NCBI GenBank assembly: GCA_009746045.1
Contig: RPFO01000103.1
Coordinates: forward strand, 5,001 to 69,000
Direction of reading: 5' to 3'
Source of the DNA: Mesostigma viride
Taxonomy: Eukaryota; Streptophyta; Mesostigmatophyceae; Mesostigmatales; Mesostigmataceae
Length of the DNA: 64,000 bases
In this document: positions 23,401 through 33,722 of the stretch, one piece after another
How the letters are laid out: every line of letters begins with the position of its first letter
How positions within the stretch are numbered: the first letter of the stretch is position 1
Position numbers and translations under genes: made by a program
The notes under the pieces: model-generated
Told to the model about the DNA's origin: nothing
What the model saw: only the letters and a program-made list of their open reading frames with translations
The model's database searches: none

Positions 23401-26093
23401 CTAGTATTATCAAGTATTAGCACTGTGGCGGAAGGGTAGGGCCACCTGGGCCCTGATTTCATAAGTCCAACGTCAGCATCCCAATATTTACTCAATTTAG
23501 CACTGAATGTCTTTTTTTTAAAGTTAAAATTTCGACAAGGTACATGTTTGGATGCAAGCATGTGTCAAATTTCAGCTCAATATTTTTGTGACCAAGGGTG
23601 TGCTATCGTTGGATGTGTCAGGGGTGCCAGCACTCTGCTACAGGGGCTTTCAGTAGGGAAGTACATGGCAGCTTTACGAGCTCGTTGGTGGTGATTGTGG
23701 GGGATGTGTTAGCTAGTTCAAATACTGGTATGGCATGGTGTGGGTAGTGGCCTGCCTTTTCTTGCTCCGTCCTAAACTTGATGGTTGGGTGCATGCCTCT
23801 TTGCATTTTTTGCAGCATTTGATCCTTAGTGCACGCATACAGGGCTTGCAGTGCAGGGTTCGGGGCTGGGACCTCACAATGGGCAATGTATGTGCTTGTG
23901 GACAATCTGCTGTTTCCCTTGCAATCCTTTGGCATCCTTGCCTTTCTTTGATCCATTTGTGTGATTTGTTTGTATCTTTGTCGCCTTGATCCCTTGGGAC
24001 CCTGGGTTCCCCCACGCCTGTGATACATACATCGTTGGCACCGTTGGTCCCTGGCAACAACTCGCCGATGCATATAGGTGGCGGACGTGTGGTCGTGTGG
24101 CGTGCTGCTGTACATCATGCTGGTGGGGCGCTACCCCTTTGAAGATCCCGAGGACAAGTTCAACGACATCAAGACGATCCAGGTATCAGCAATGTTGTTG
24201 GTGTCAAAGTGACCCATATAGGACAAGTTCAACGACATCAAGACGGTCCAGGTATCAGCAATTTTGATAGTGTCAAGTGACCCATGTAGTATATGTTCCA
24301 TGAGATCAGGCCCGTCCGGGGAGTGTCAACTGTATTGACACCAACGTATGACCCACGTAAGACGAGAGTCCAATGAAATTAAGATGTAAAGTATATGTGT
24401 TACGGCAACATTGTGTCAGTCCCGGCGACGTTATCGACGCGAAAAGGATATACTCCACTGTAGTACACCCCTCGCATTGTTAGTTTTAATTATAAATATT
24501 TATTCTGGACGGCACACCACCTGAAAACGCTATGTATAACAAGAAAAATGCAAATAAGTAATTCCGGGGCGTGCTCTACTGTCTGCTTTCCAGGTACCAA
24601 ACAAACAAAGAATCTGTAACTTAATATTCTTTGGCTGTCTAATGTGAGTATTTAGCAGTAATAACAAAAGAAATATGAAAACTTTGGCTGACAAATGTGC
24701 TTTACTGGCGGTAACAGCAGTGCTGCCGGCTGGGTTATACCAAACAAACAAAGAATTATTAAATTGCACAGCAAGTTCAACGGTTGTTCAGTAAACAAAC
24801 AAACAAACAAGGTATTAATTAATATGGCGGGCCCTGTAGTACTTCCAACCAATATAACGTGGTTATCTAATCCCGAAGGGCCTTTCGGCTGAACCGAAAT
24901 AAAACTAACAATGCAAGGGGTGTACGTCTAGAACGATGTAGTATCCATGAGACAACCAGCGCAGGCCAGAAATCTCGAGAATAGCGTATGTTTGGATATG
25001 CGCAATGAGAGCCAGGGGATCCAGGTGGGACGGTGACCTGGAAAGTGACGTCTGGGGAGAATGGAGAACTCTCAACCATGGGGGTGCACGTCGCCTTTGA
25101 CGGCCCACCCATTAGACAGCCCACTACTAGGCCGGACACCCCTTGTCATTCCTGGTGACCTAACTGTTTAAACCCTAAACCCTAAACGCTAAACCCTAAA
25201 CCTTAAACAGTAAGGCCGGCCACTCCTTGTCATTCCTGGTGACCTTCCCTTGTGATTCCCGAGAGACTCCCGGTGACCTGCGCGCTGACCGCTACATGAG
25301 AAAGAGTGACAAAGAGGGTGACAAAGAGGGTGACAAAGAGGGTGACAAAGAGGGTGACAAAGAGGGTGACAAAGAGGGTGACAAAGAGGGTGACAAAGAG
25401 GGTGACAAAGAGGGTGACAAAGAGGGTGACAAAGAGGGTGACAAAGAGGGTGACAAAGAGGGTGACAAAGAGGGTGACAAAGAGGGTGACAAAGAGGGTG
25501 ACAAAGAGGGACGTTGGAGTGAGAAAGAGGGTGTGGCCTCTTGTACACGACGGGCCATGATGGCGACCAAGGAGCAGTCACGAGACGGACACATGATGGC
25601 AGAGTGATCGTGGAGGAGGGGGGTTGTCGGAGAGAGGTCGGAGCCACCAGCAGGGAAGGATGATGCCACTTGATGCTCTCGGCCCAGCTGTAGTATGCAT
25701 CCAATGCTGATGTATCCTTTGGGGGGATTTTATTTCACTAAAATGCTAGCACCGAAATATTTTGCTTTGGTGCTCGCCACGGCTCGTGAGCTGGCGGTAA
25801 CTAGCAAGCGCTCCATCAATGTGACAACCAAAGCTCTATAAGTCAAAGTAGAGTATCCGTTCGGGGGGGATTGCATGGGCAATTGGCACAGCGACTTCAG
25901 TTCTTGGTATAGCATTGCATATTATCTATATTGCATCTAATCCGTATAGAGCATATCGTGGTTGTCATCTTGTAGTTATAGCCGGCCTGCCCGCATCGCT
26001 TCCACTCCCTGCCGTACCTTTCTGCAGTGGCACACGGTATCACCCTGGCAGTTGCTCCTGATTTGGCATTCTCATAAGTAGCCACCCACAATG

Positions 26094-26129
<36 letters not shown>

Positions 26130-29100
26130 TTGCACATGAACACCCAGATCTCCACACAAGCATATGCCGCCCCCCACCCACCCCTCCCTCTCTCTCTGCC
26201 CCTTTCGCTCCCCCCCCCCCTTCCCCCCCCCCCTTATCTCCCTTCTCGCTTTCTCTTGCACGCATGTACATAAAACCACAACTCTGACACTTCCCGTTCG
26301 CTTGCACCACAGAGGTCTGTCCAGATGCGCTACTCCTGGCGCTCTCTCCCTCTCGCACGCGCACGCGCACGCGCACGCGCACGCGCACGCGCACGCGCAC
26401 GCGCACGCGCCCTCGCCCTCGCCCTCGCCCTCGCCCTCGCCCTCGCCCTCGCCCTCGCCCTCGCCCTCGCCCTCGCCCTCGCCCTCGCCCTCGCCCTCGC
26501 CCTCGCCCTCGCCCTCGCCCTCGCCCTCGCCCTCGCCCTCGCCCTCGCCCTCCCCCTCCCCCGGCCACGGCCACGGCCCCCGCCCTCGCCCTCGCCCTTG
26601 CCCTCTCCCTGTCTCGCTCACACACACGCACACACACACACATTACTCACTCATTCTCATAGGGCACGACACTTGTGTTGGCTGCTCGGTGGCCTTCCGC
26701 AGAGAGCCGTCCAGGTGCAGTACTCCTGGCCCGCCGACTGCCGGCTTTCGGCTGAGGCGAAGGATCTCATTGGCCGCATCTTCAAGGCGGACCCTGCGCA
26801 GGTGAGACCTGCCAGCTGGCACTATGTAGCGGTGGCACATGGCGTTTCCCTTGTGTTCCTGGCGCCGCTGGTCTTTAGCCAGGACAATCACTGTCTTGTC
26901 TGTTTGTGGTATAGGATTGTGTGCCAGCTGCATCGAGGACTTTTGTGCAACTGTGCGACCAGAAGAAAAAGAAGGGGTGCTCCTTTACCAACGTATCCTG
27001 GACTCTCTGTTCCTTTGTCTGCAGGAATCATTTCCTACCGCGTGCAATCCTCTCTTATTCATGCCCCCTTTCCAGTGCATCACGATGGATGTCCCTCCAT
27101 GGACGAGCGAATGCACATCCGATGTAATGCCCTTGACCCTTCACGGTCAAAGCCCTAACCAGCAAAGATGCTTACACTATCGTCCCTATCCCGCCTCCCA
27201 CGCACACACCAGCGCATCTCAACGGACGAGCTGACGCACAACCCCCTAATTGGTGCCGTGCCTGGCCCCACACATCCCACCATATGCTCTTCTCTCCACC
27301 TCTTTCGCCCGCCCCCCCCCCCCCCCCGCCCTTGCAGCACGCCAACAACCTCAACCTCCCCCCTTAAGGCACAGCCCGAATCACCAAACGATCTTAACGC
27401 TACACTCCTACTCCCTCCCACCCACCCAACAATGACGACAACCACACCCTCCAGCGCATCACGATGGATGAATGAACAGATGCACGACCCCTGGTTTCTG
27501 GTGCACCTCATCTTAACCGATATACCTCCACCCGGTACCACCGATACTACTTACCTTTGACCCCCCCCCCCCCCTCCCCCCAAACTCTGAGCTTCCCACA
27601 CACTCTTGCCACACTCTTGCCACACTCTTGCCACACTCTTGCCACACTCTCGCCACACTCTTGCCACACTCTTGCCACACTCTTGCCACACTCTTGCCAC
27701 ACTCTTGCCACACTCTTGCCACACTCTTGCCACACTCTTGCCACACTCTCGCCACACTCTTGCCACACTCTTGCCACACTCTTGCCACACTCTTGCCACA
27801 CTCTTGCCACACTCTTGCCATACTCTTGCCATACTCGTGCCACACTCGTGCAGCGCATCACGATGGACCAGCTGATGCACAACCCCTGGTTCCTGCGGGA
27901 CATGCCGCCCGACATTGACGAGCCGTCCGACGAGTACACATCGACCATCGCGTCCCACCTGCAATCGCTGGATGAGATCAACGCGATTCTGGACGCCGCG
28001 TCCAGGCTGCCGGAGGGGGTGGCGCGCGACAGCATCGGCGCCAAGCCCAAGGTGAGCGGCCGCACTAGAATTAGTTGTCGCATTTGCCAAGCCCAAGGTG
28101 AGCGGCTGCACCATAGTTGGTTGTAGTGTTTGCCAAGCTCAAGGGTAGCATGAGTTGACCATGAAAAGGTGTTAAACCACAAGCAGAGGTCAGTGTGGCT
28201 GGCAGTTGGTGGTGGTATTGCGAACTGCTGGCGGCGCCAAGCCCAAGTTGAGCACAGTTGGTTACCAAAGGGAGGGGTGGCTAGTTGTAGGGAAGGGTTG
28301 CTAAAGGGGGGGGGCGGTACCTAAGGGAAGGGTTGCTAAAGTTGGTGTTGCCACGGCCTAGGTGGGCTGCACCGTAATAATTTTGCTGCAGTGGCCAAGC
28401 CAAAGGTCATGTGGGGGAATCATAGAAGTTTATAATTCGCAAGATTTTAAGCGGCAAGCCCAGAGGTGAGTATGAATGGTTGTCGGCGGTGGTATTGTGG
28501 CCAAGTGAGTATTTGCTGATGTGGCTAAGTGCACGGTAAGCACATAAAGCTGGCAGAGAGGGGGGGGGGGGGGGGGTTCAGTGTTTTTTTTAGTGGCGTT
28601 TTGCCGCCAATTGTGGCGGTGTGGCACCAAATTGGCACCAATTTGGTGATTTGTGGCGGTACAACACCCTTTGGCAGGGGGTTCCATACGCCACAGTTTG
28701 GCGGTGCTGTTCTACTTTCTTGTTTCCGTTCGCCACAGAGTGGCCGTGCATATAAGTCGAACCTACGACAGCTGACGCCACGATTGGCTGTGTCAGAACA
28801 CTCCTCTGCCACCATTCCGCCACAAACCGCCCTCTAGAACAACAACCGACAACAACAACAACTCCGCAGGTGGCGCTGAAGGCCACTCTGCAGTGATCTG
28901 TCGGCACTGAGTACTGAGCACGGGCCGCATAACACTCACTCGCTGTAATATTGGCCCTTGTAGCGCCGCGCCGGTCTACTTGTAGTTTCTGCGCTGGAAA
29001 ATCACGTCGCTGCACCAAGGAGAGTTAGACGAAAGCCCCTCGGGTGCCACGCCACACGTGGCCGGGCCGGGCCCAAGCTGTATTGGCTAAAAGCCACACG

Positions 29101-30130
29101 GTGGCCGAGTAAGCAGTTGTTTTGGAAGTTGAAAAGGCCACACGTGGCCGAGTGCAAAAACCTTAAAGGAAACCCTGGGTGGGGGGGGGTGGGGGTGGGG
29201 GGGGGGGGGGGGGGGTGAGGGGTGAGGGGTGAGGGGTGAGGGGTTGGGGGTTGGGATTTGGGGTCCCTGGTCAGCACAGTTCCTTTGCCGCGGTTGCAAG
29301 ACCAAGGTAAGCATGGACGGTGGTTCGCGGTGCAACCATTTTGATGCTGCTTTGTTGTTAAGCTGGTGTGGCCACGTCGTGGTTTTGGCCTGTGGACTTG
29401 GGCTCCTTATAACACCATCCAATACTTTAAAAATTCGCTTTTCATCATCCAATACCTTGCACACTTTGACACAGCAAATTGCTCCTTTATACATGCTTTT
29501 ACGGGGCATTGGAAAACATCATCGCAGGGCTTCCGCACGGCGCGCGTGGGCATGGACTCAGACTTATGGTCTACCCCGACCGCGTCCGGGAAGACCATCA
29601 ACACCAACCGCGGTGCCGGCAGCAAGCACAAGCGCGGCCACCACCACTACCAGTCCCCCGATCCCAGCAGCCACAAGCGGGGTGGAGTGGTCCCTGCGAT
29701 GCAGCCAGGGAGCAGCCAGACGGGCCTGGACAGCGCCACATCATCGGGGTCTGACAGTTACGGCTCGGACGGGGATACTAACGCGGACGAGTCTGGAAGG
29801 CCGTCCTCGGACGTCATAGATAAGGTGGTCGGGCCGCCAGCGGCGGAAGTAAATAAAGCACAAGAGGCCCCTCGAGTCGCCGTCACGACGAAGCGACCGA
29901 GCACGAGTGAGGGCAAGAAAGATGTCTCGGTGGCGCCGGGGGCAAAGCCTGGGGGCGCCTCTGTCCCTGCGGCCAAGCCTGGGGCAGGGGATGGTAAGAA
30001 GGCGGATCATATCACGTTGGAGAAGTATCCATCAGAGATACGCCAGATGGACGTTGATGCCGTGCTGCTAGAGCAGAAGGAGACGCCCAAGCCACGCAGT
30101 CGCGTCCTGTGTTGCTTTGGTGGGCGATAG
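18267..30130 (+). CDS. SnRK2-type serine/threonine protein kinase
   Basis: Plant SNF1-related kinase of subfamily 2 (osmotic stress/ABA-type signalling in plants). Eleven exons, all phase 0, GT-AG: 18267-18446, 19115-19216, 20122-20196, 20877-20978, 21581-21634, 22323-22415, 23144-23236, 24078-24182, 26703-26801, 27854-28051 and 29528-30130; about 567 aa. Landmarks: [20 protein letters not shown] (Gly loop), YAVKFI (ATP Lys), [12 protein letters not shown] (hinge), [13 protein letters not shown] (catalytic loop), CDFGYSK (DFG), [12 protein letters not shown] (activation loop/APE), [15 protein letters not shown], and [14 protein letters not shown] ending the kinase domain. [17 protein letters not shown] corresponds to the SnRK2 box after the domain. 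It differs from the usual ~350 aa by a 60-aa N-terminal extension and a ~200-aa Ser/Lys-rich C-terminus without an evident acidic ABA box. That C-terminus ends VLCCFGGR, a possible acylation site. Introns are crowded with repeats and exon-edge copies. Confidence 0.9.
19660..20140 (+). repeat. Degenerate tandem array copying the exon 3 acceptor edge
   Basis: Roughly 95-109-bp units in kinase intron 2, sharing CTTAGCCTACxTTGGCTAACCC and a TGCAG-ATTGACxxGAA edge. Copies of the edge start at 19918 and 20013, and the true exon 3 begins at 20122. A more degraded one lies near 19813 (GACCGGAACAT). Confidence 0.75.
20324..20416. repeat. (CT)n microsatellite, kinase intron 3
   Basis: About 93 uninterrupted bases of CT dinucleotide. 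Apparent Ser-Leu or Arg-Glu frames across it are artefacts. Confidence 0.97.
22728..22979. repeat. 21-bp minisatellite of splice-donor-like units, kinase intron 6
   Basis: Twelve units of exactly 21 bp with no length change (starts 22728, 22749 ... 22959). Each opens with GTGAGT, GTGAGC or GTAAGT, then ATAGGA-like sequence and an AT-rich end. The copies have diverged in sequence yet kept length. All resemble 5' splice sites. Confidence 0.9.
24152..24290 (+). repeat. 69-bp tandem duplication across the exon 8 donor site
   Basis: The end of exon 8 plus the start of intron 8 (from GGACAAGTTC at 24152) is repeated from 24221. The second copy keeps 31 coding bases and the GTATCAGC donor and is preceded by an acceptor-like ATATAG. 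The period is a multiple of three. Confidence 0.85.
25131..25244. repeat. Interstitial plant-type telomere tract with flanking direct repeat
   Basis: At 25169-25208 there are about five CCCTAAA-type units (one variant CGCTAAA). The tract is flanked inside by ACTGTTTA/TAAACAGT and outside by a ~31-bp direct repeat ending TTGTCATTCCTGGTGACC (25131-25161 and 25212-25244). Lies in kinase intron 8. Confidence 0.85.
25299..25511. repeat. 12-bp minisatellite (GGTGACAAAGAG)n, kinase intron 8
   Basis: About seventeen perfect head-to-tail 12-bp copies. Open frames in every phase are a consequence of the 12-bp unit. Confidence 0.95.
26089..26130. repeat. (CA)n microsatellite
   Basis: Uninterrupted CA repeat in kinase intron 8, followed by C-rich tracts up to about 26235. 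Confidence 0.9.
26311..26340 (+). pseudogene. Partial copy of kinase exon 9 with acceptor site
   Basis: AG followed by a 28-base segment that matches the first 28 bases of exon 9 at about 22 positions. It would encode RSVQMRYSW against the real RAVQVQYSW. The exon is then replaced by the CGCACG/CCTCGC repeat. Confidence 0.75.
26341..26610. repeat. (GCACGC)n then (CCTCGC)n microsatellites
   Basis: Hexanucleotide tracts between the exon 9 copy and real exon 9: GCACGC units to about 26408, then CCTCGC units to about 26550, then degenerate. The minus strand is G-rich. Confidence 0.95.
27074..27515 (+). pseudogene. Three decaying copies of the kinase exon 10 start
   Basis: In intron 9, AG-led copies begin at 27076 (GCATCACGATGGA match), 27213 ([14 protein letters not shown] against the real [14 protein letters not shown]) and 27453 (RITMDE, then a 7-base insertion and a stop, then QMHDPWFLV). 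True exon 10 starts at 27854. Confidence 0.8.
27598..27853. repeat. 11-bp minisatellite ending at the exon 10 acceptor
   Basis: About 23 copies of CCACACTCTTG (variants TCGCC, TACTC, TCGTG). The last unit runs straight into the GCAG acceptor of exon 10, so the array supplies the whole 3' end of intron 9. Confidence 0.95.
28040..28520 (+). repeat. Tandem and scattered copies of the exon 10 donor edge
   Basis: The last 12 bases of exon 10 (GCCAAGCCCAAG) plus donor GTGAGC recur at 28086 and 28132 with an exact 46-bp period. Degraded copies sit at 28236 (donor GT changed to TT), 28393 and 28453. Confidence 0.85.
28579..29177. mobile_element. Non-autonomous DNA transposon with CAGTGTTTT ends, copy 1 (intron 10)
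   Basis: Starts CAGTGTTTTTTTTAGTGGCG and ends with a degraded inverse (CCTTAAAGGAAACCCTG). Inside are many GTGGC/GCCAC motifs, including GCCACACGTGGC near both ends. No transposase frame. It sits between G-tracts, so any target duplication is unreadable. Sister copy at 39338-40311. Confidence 0.75.
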
Positions 30131-30349
30131 AGTTGTCACCCCGTCCTCGTGCCCTTGAGGACATGAGAGTAAGATCAAGTTATTTTATTGGGGGCGGGGG
30201 AGTGGGTGGGGGGGGGAATTTCTTTGAGGAATTTTTTTTAATGGTATTTTTCATAAACCTTGGCAGTATGGTCATTACGCAGCGATGTTTTGAATCGTTA
30301 ACGACTGCTTCATTTGGCTGATCGATGTGCAGAGATTTTGAGGAGGATG

Positions 30350-30415
30350 AAGGATGAATTAATTAATTAATTAATTAATTAATAGACACGTGACTGCGTC
30401 ACGTGAGCATAAGTC
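30350..30415 (-). repeat. Solo retroelement-type tail with 8-bp hairpin
   Basis: A TTAA-type tail next to a perfect stem CACGTGAC/GTCACGTG with a 3-base loop (30392-30410). It resembles the 3' ends of the RT1/RT2 families in layout but not in loop sequence. Confidence 0.45.
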
Positions 30416-30699
30416 CTCAGTGGGAGGGGAACATGGGATGGAATGGATGGTATAAGCTATCTAGGTCCTAGTTACAGGGGTGTGGGCACCGCGGCCCGAA
30501 TCGCTATGAATGCCATACTTGGTCACACGCGGAGCCCACACGCGGAGGATGAAGGATGAAACATTTTGAAAAAGGGATAGTTGTGCCTACTATATTCAGA
30601 TCTAGCTTCAATTTTATTTGTTATCCCCTGCATGCATGCCGCACAGTCACGTGTACATAATTAATTAATTAATCCCCTGCATGCATCCATACCCATACA

Positions 30700-31165
30700 T
30701 ATTAGCTGCAGCCACGAGGTAGCCATGGCTGACGGCGGAGCTCACAACCTTCACATTTGGGCACCAAATTCGGCCGTGAATATCACAATCGCTTCGTCTC
30801 TCTAAGATGCACACACTGATGAATTTTCCGAAGCTATTCCGCAATATATGACGAGCAAACGCTCCTCTACGCAACACAGCCTGGCGGCTGCGCTAAGCCC
30901 TGAAAATACGGATCTGCAGCTCCGCCCTCAGGCCCAGAAGGCAGCCGTGACACTATTCGCGCACTGGTGGTTGCCCAGCCCCCCCCGGGGCTTACCCCGC
31001 CATCTGCATCGCCTGAGCCCAAGCGCAGTCGCCCTGGCGAACCTAGCTAGCCAGAGAGGACTCTCTGCATCATGGTGGAGACCCAACTGTGGGTGCGATA
31101 CAACGGGAAATAGCAAATCAAAGCATAGCGGATGCAGTAAGGCTGCCCCATCAATCGACACCACA
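30700..31165 (+). pseudogene. ORF1-B element, 5' fragment
   Basis: Carries the 5' UTR shared with the minus-strand unit ending near 60770 (GAGGTAGCCATGGCTGACGG...CGGCCGTGAATATCACAATC) and the ORF1 start. The first residues, SKRSSTQHSLAAALSPENTD, match SKRLSTQRSLAAALSNENT at 60595. The frame is soon broken. Confidence 0.7.
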
Positions 31166-31479
31166 AGGAGACAATATGATGCCGGCCTTGGGTTCGCTAA
31201 TCTCCATCTCGACCTTCATTTGCTGGCATTTATGTATGATGCAGTCTGTAGACGTGCTTTTAATTCATTGCTGGCATGTATTGTAAACAGACTGTAGCTC
31301 CGTAGCAAGACCCTGCACCAAGTTGCCCAGTATGCAGTAGCATTGACAGCGTGCTGTAAAAGCATGCAGTTAGAGAGCATGTAAGATGACAACATGGATG
31401 TTGCATTAAGCATTAAGCCACGCTCTGCCTATGCAGAGAGTCACTCTCTGTTGAGAAGCCATGCCGGCTAGCGCTTGCC

Positions 31480-31710
31480 AGCTAGTAGAGGACATGGGGG
31501 GCTTAGGCCTCGCCGTGATTTGGAACAAGATGATGGACAAGGCCAAGTGGGCCCAGGTCATAGAGGACAACGAACCCCCTCACGTGGGGAAGCGCCCGCG
31601 TTTGCAAACACGCGGGAAGCACACTAGACAGGACCCCTAGGGTAGCTATAGAGAGCTTAGAATAGAGTTGGCTTGATGTTGTAGATAGATTAGACCGGTA
31701 GGATTGTGTG
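31480..31710 (+). pseudogene. RT1 element, short 3' end
   Basis: Encodes [33 protein letters not shown] and the end GKRPR, then the RT1 3' UTR up to AGACCGGTAGGATTGTGTG. It is followed directly by the CCAT microsatellite that RT1 normally carries before its hairpin; the hairpin itself is absent. Confidence 0.8.
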
Positions 31711-32314
31711 TCCCCATCCATCCATCCATCCATCCATCCATCCATCCACCCACCCACCCACCCACCCACCCACCCACCCACCCACCCACCCACCCACCCA
31801 CCCACCCACCCACCCACCCACCCACCCACCCACCCACCCACCCACCCACCACCCACCCACCCACCCACCCACCCACCCCACCCACCCACCCACCCACCCA
31901 CCCATCCATCAGTCCATCCATCCATCCATCCATCCATCCATCCATCCATCCATCCATCCATCCATCCATCCATCCATCCATCCATCCATCCATCCATCCA
32001 TCCATCCATCCATCCATCCATCCATCCATCCATCCATCCATCCATCCATCCATCCATCCACCCACCCACCCACCCCGACCCACCCACCCACCCACCCACC
32101 CACCCACCCACCCACCCACCCACCCACCCACCCACCCACCCACCCACCCATCCATCCATCCATCCACCCACCCACCCACCCACCCACCCACCCACCCACC
32201 CACCCACCCACCCACCCACCCACCCACCCACCCACCCACCCACCCACCCACCCACCCACCCACCCACCCACCCACCCACCCACCCACCCACCCACCCACC
32301 CACCCACCCACCCA
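31711..32314. repeat. 600-bp (CCAT)n/(CCAC)n microsatellite
   Basis: Alternating blocks of CCAT and CCAC tetramers, grown from the RT1 internal CCAT tract. The minus strand reads GGGTGGGT over hundreds of bases, able to form G-quadruplexes. Long frames on both strands (Pro-Thr-His or Gly-Trp-Val) are not genes. Confidence 0.97.
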
Positions 32315-32868
32315 GTTTCCGCCAGCTAGCTCGCCGTTGCTTGCCGTGGTGTTGTCGAATACCTGGCAGCTTTAGATTGTTTTCGTTGATGTCGTGGTCA
32401 AGGCCGCTTCAGTCGAAGCCTATTGCTTCTCGGGAAGGTTTCAGGTATTTCATGAAACGTGTTCTGGCAAGGATGTTGTGCTTATGGAAGCTTCTAGTTG
32501 TGTGAGAGTGACGCACCCTCTCTTCGCAGCGGCATCACAGCGCTCATGTGCTGGAGGCCCGCCAATGGTTTCTTTCCATTTTATCGTGCAGGGGAGGAAG
32601 TGTTTTACTGACGATCATGTTGGAGATATTGCATTTGTGTGACTGCATGTAGATAGCTGCCACCATTGGTTTATTTGAGCTTTCCCTTGATATGATGATG
32701 TGAAAAGACTGCAATGTGCTGAGCCAGCCATGGTTGACATGGTTGACTGCATGCAAGCTTTGTATGCCATGATCTCCTTGGTGGTTCCTTGCCCTCCATT
32801 GTTCCAGTTTGTTGCCCATCTCAGGTAGGGCAGTTAAGGAGTCGCTGCAGTGTTGATTAGCTTGGTTC

Positions 32869-32910
32869 CGTGACTCCCCAACGGGAGCACGTGCGAGTCT
32901 AATTAATTAT
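32869..32910 (+). repeat. Solo RT1/ORF1-C type 3' tail
   Basis: Hairpin at 32869-32891 (CGTG/CACG, bulged A, CTCCC/GGGAG, loop CAAC) and a TAAT-type tail, with no recognisable coding part. Confidence 0.7.
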
Positions 32911-32944
32911 AATTCAGAGTATAGCCATGATGATCTTCCACCCG

Positions 32945-33050
32945 GCCCATTAAAAATTAAATTAAATTATAACATGCCTCCGCTGGGAGATCATGTAGCA
33001 CATATTCCTTGATGGATGGTGGGATGGAGAGAGCCGCGTAATCTAACTAA
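32945..33050 (-). repeat. RT2 type 3' tail and 3' UTR piece
   Basis: Hairpin at 32973-32995 with loop CAGC and a G-T wobble in the lower stem, plus the RT2 3' UTR motif AGCCGCGTAAT also seen at 2393 and 2849. Confidence 0.7.
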
Positions 33051-33054
33051 CCTA

Positions 33055-33722
33055 ATTAATTAATTAATTAAACTCGTGCTCCCGTTGGGGAGTCACGGAG
33101 CACCGAAGTGCTTTTAATCCCTGTGTGTGCACTACAGGAGAAAGGGCAGAGACCCCCAGTCTCCTTCTTGCCAAAGGCATGCCACAGCTGCAATCGGGCG
33201 CGGCTAGCTAAAAGGACAGGCTAACGATCCGGCAAACTGTGGGTGCAATAAGACCCATGTGAGCATATCATAGCAAGGAGCGTGGGCAGGTAATCTGAAC
33301 ATAGCCAGGGCGTGGCATGGCTGTACTAGGACTAGGCTAAGGCTATGGCTGGTTGTGTACCGTGCGTTGGCGGCACGTGACTAGGTGTGTTGGCACAGCT
33401 AGGCAACATTCTAGGCATGGCTGCCTTAGCGGCAGTGACGCCAATGGTTACAAGCTAGGGCTATTGCTATTCTAGCCCGCTGGGGGCGTCCACATCTTGT
33501 GGTTGATCATCAGGTCCCCGCCCCTCCAGTACACCTTGGGCTTCTGGGGGTCCTGCTTATGGCGGAGGTATTCCGGCCACAGGTCGCGTCGCTGCTGTTG
33601 CTGAGCGGGGGTGAGGTCGTCATCCAGCGTCCAGGTGAGGTCGTGCAACCGCTTGCGACGAGAGAGGAACCGCTGCTTATCCTCAGGGGAGGGGAAGGTG
33701 AGTAGGACTGGTGGGGGAGCCG
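33055..33722 (-). pseudogene. ORF1-C element: L1-type ORF1 C-terminus and 3' UTR
   Basis: Read on the minus strand, the coding part ends ...RRKRLHDLTWTLDDDLT, QQQQRRDLWPEYL and KVYWRGGDLMINHKMW, then a stop near 33482. This is the RRM/C-terminal region of an L1-type ORF1 protein, clearly different from ORF1-B. The 3' UTR ends with AGCAC-TTCG-GTGCT (a UUCG-capped stem, about 33101-33114) and then the RT1-type bulged hairpin (33075-33097) and a TTAA tail. Two more 3' copies lie at 53322-53548 and 56095-56560. 5' truncated by the RT2 fragment at 33722. Confidence 0.75.

Noticed and set aside
25897-27158. Open frames rich in Leu-Ala, Pro-Ser or Gly-Arg over kinase intron 8
   Set aside because: They follow the CCTCGC and CA microsatellites and overlap intron sequence of the kinase.
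27605-28182. Repeat protein (LPHSCHT or [11 protein letters not shown]) encoded by the 11-bp array
   Set aside because: The 11-bp unit cycles through all frames; the array lies between kinase exons and ends at a splice acceptor.
31503-32505. Long open frames of Pro-Thr-His or Gly-Trp-Val repeats on both strands
   Set aside because: They are translations of the CCAT/CCAC microsatellite; frames are open because the 4-base unit lacks stops in any phase.
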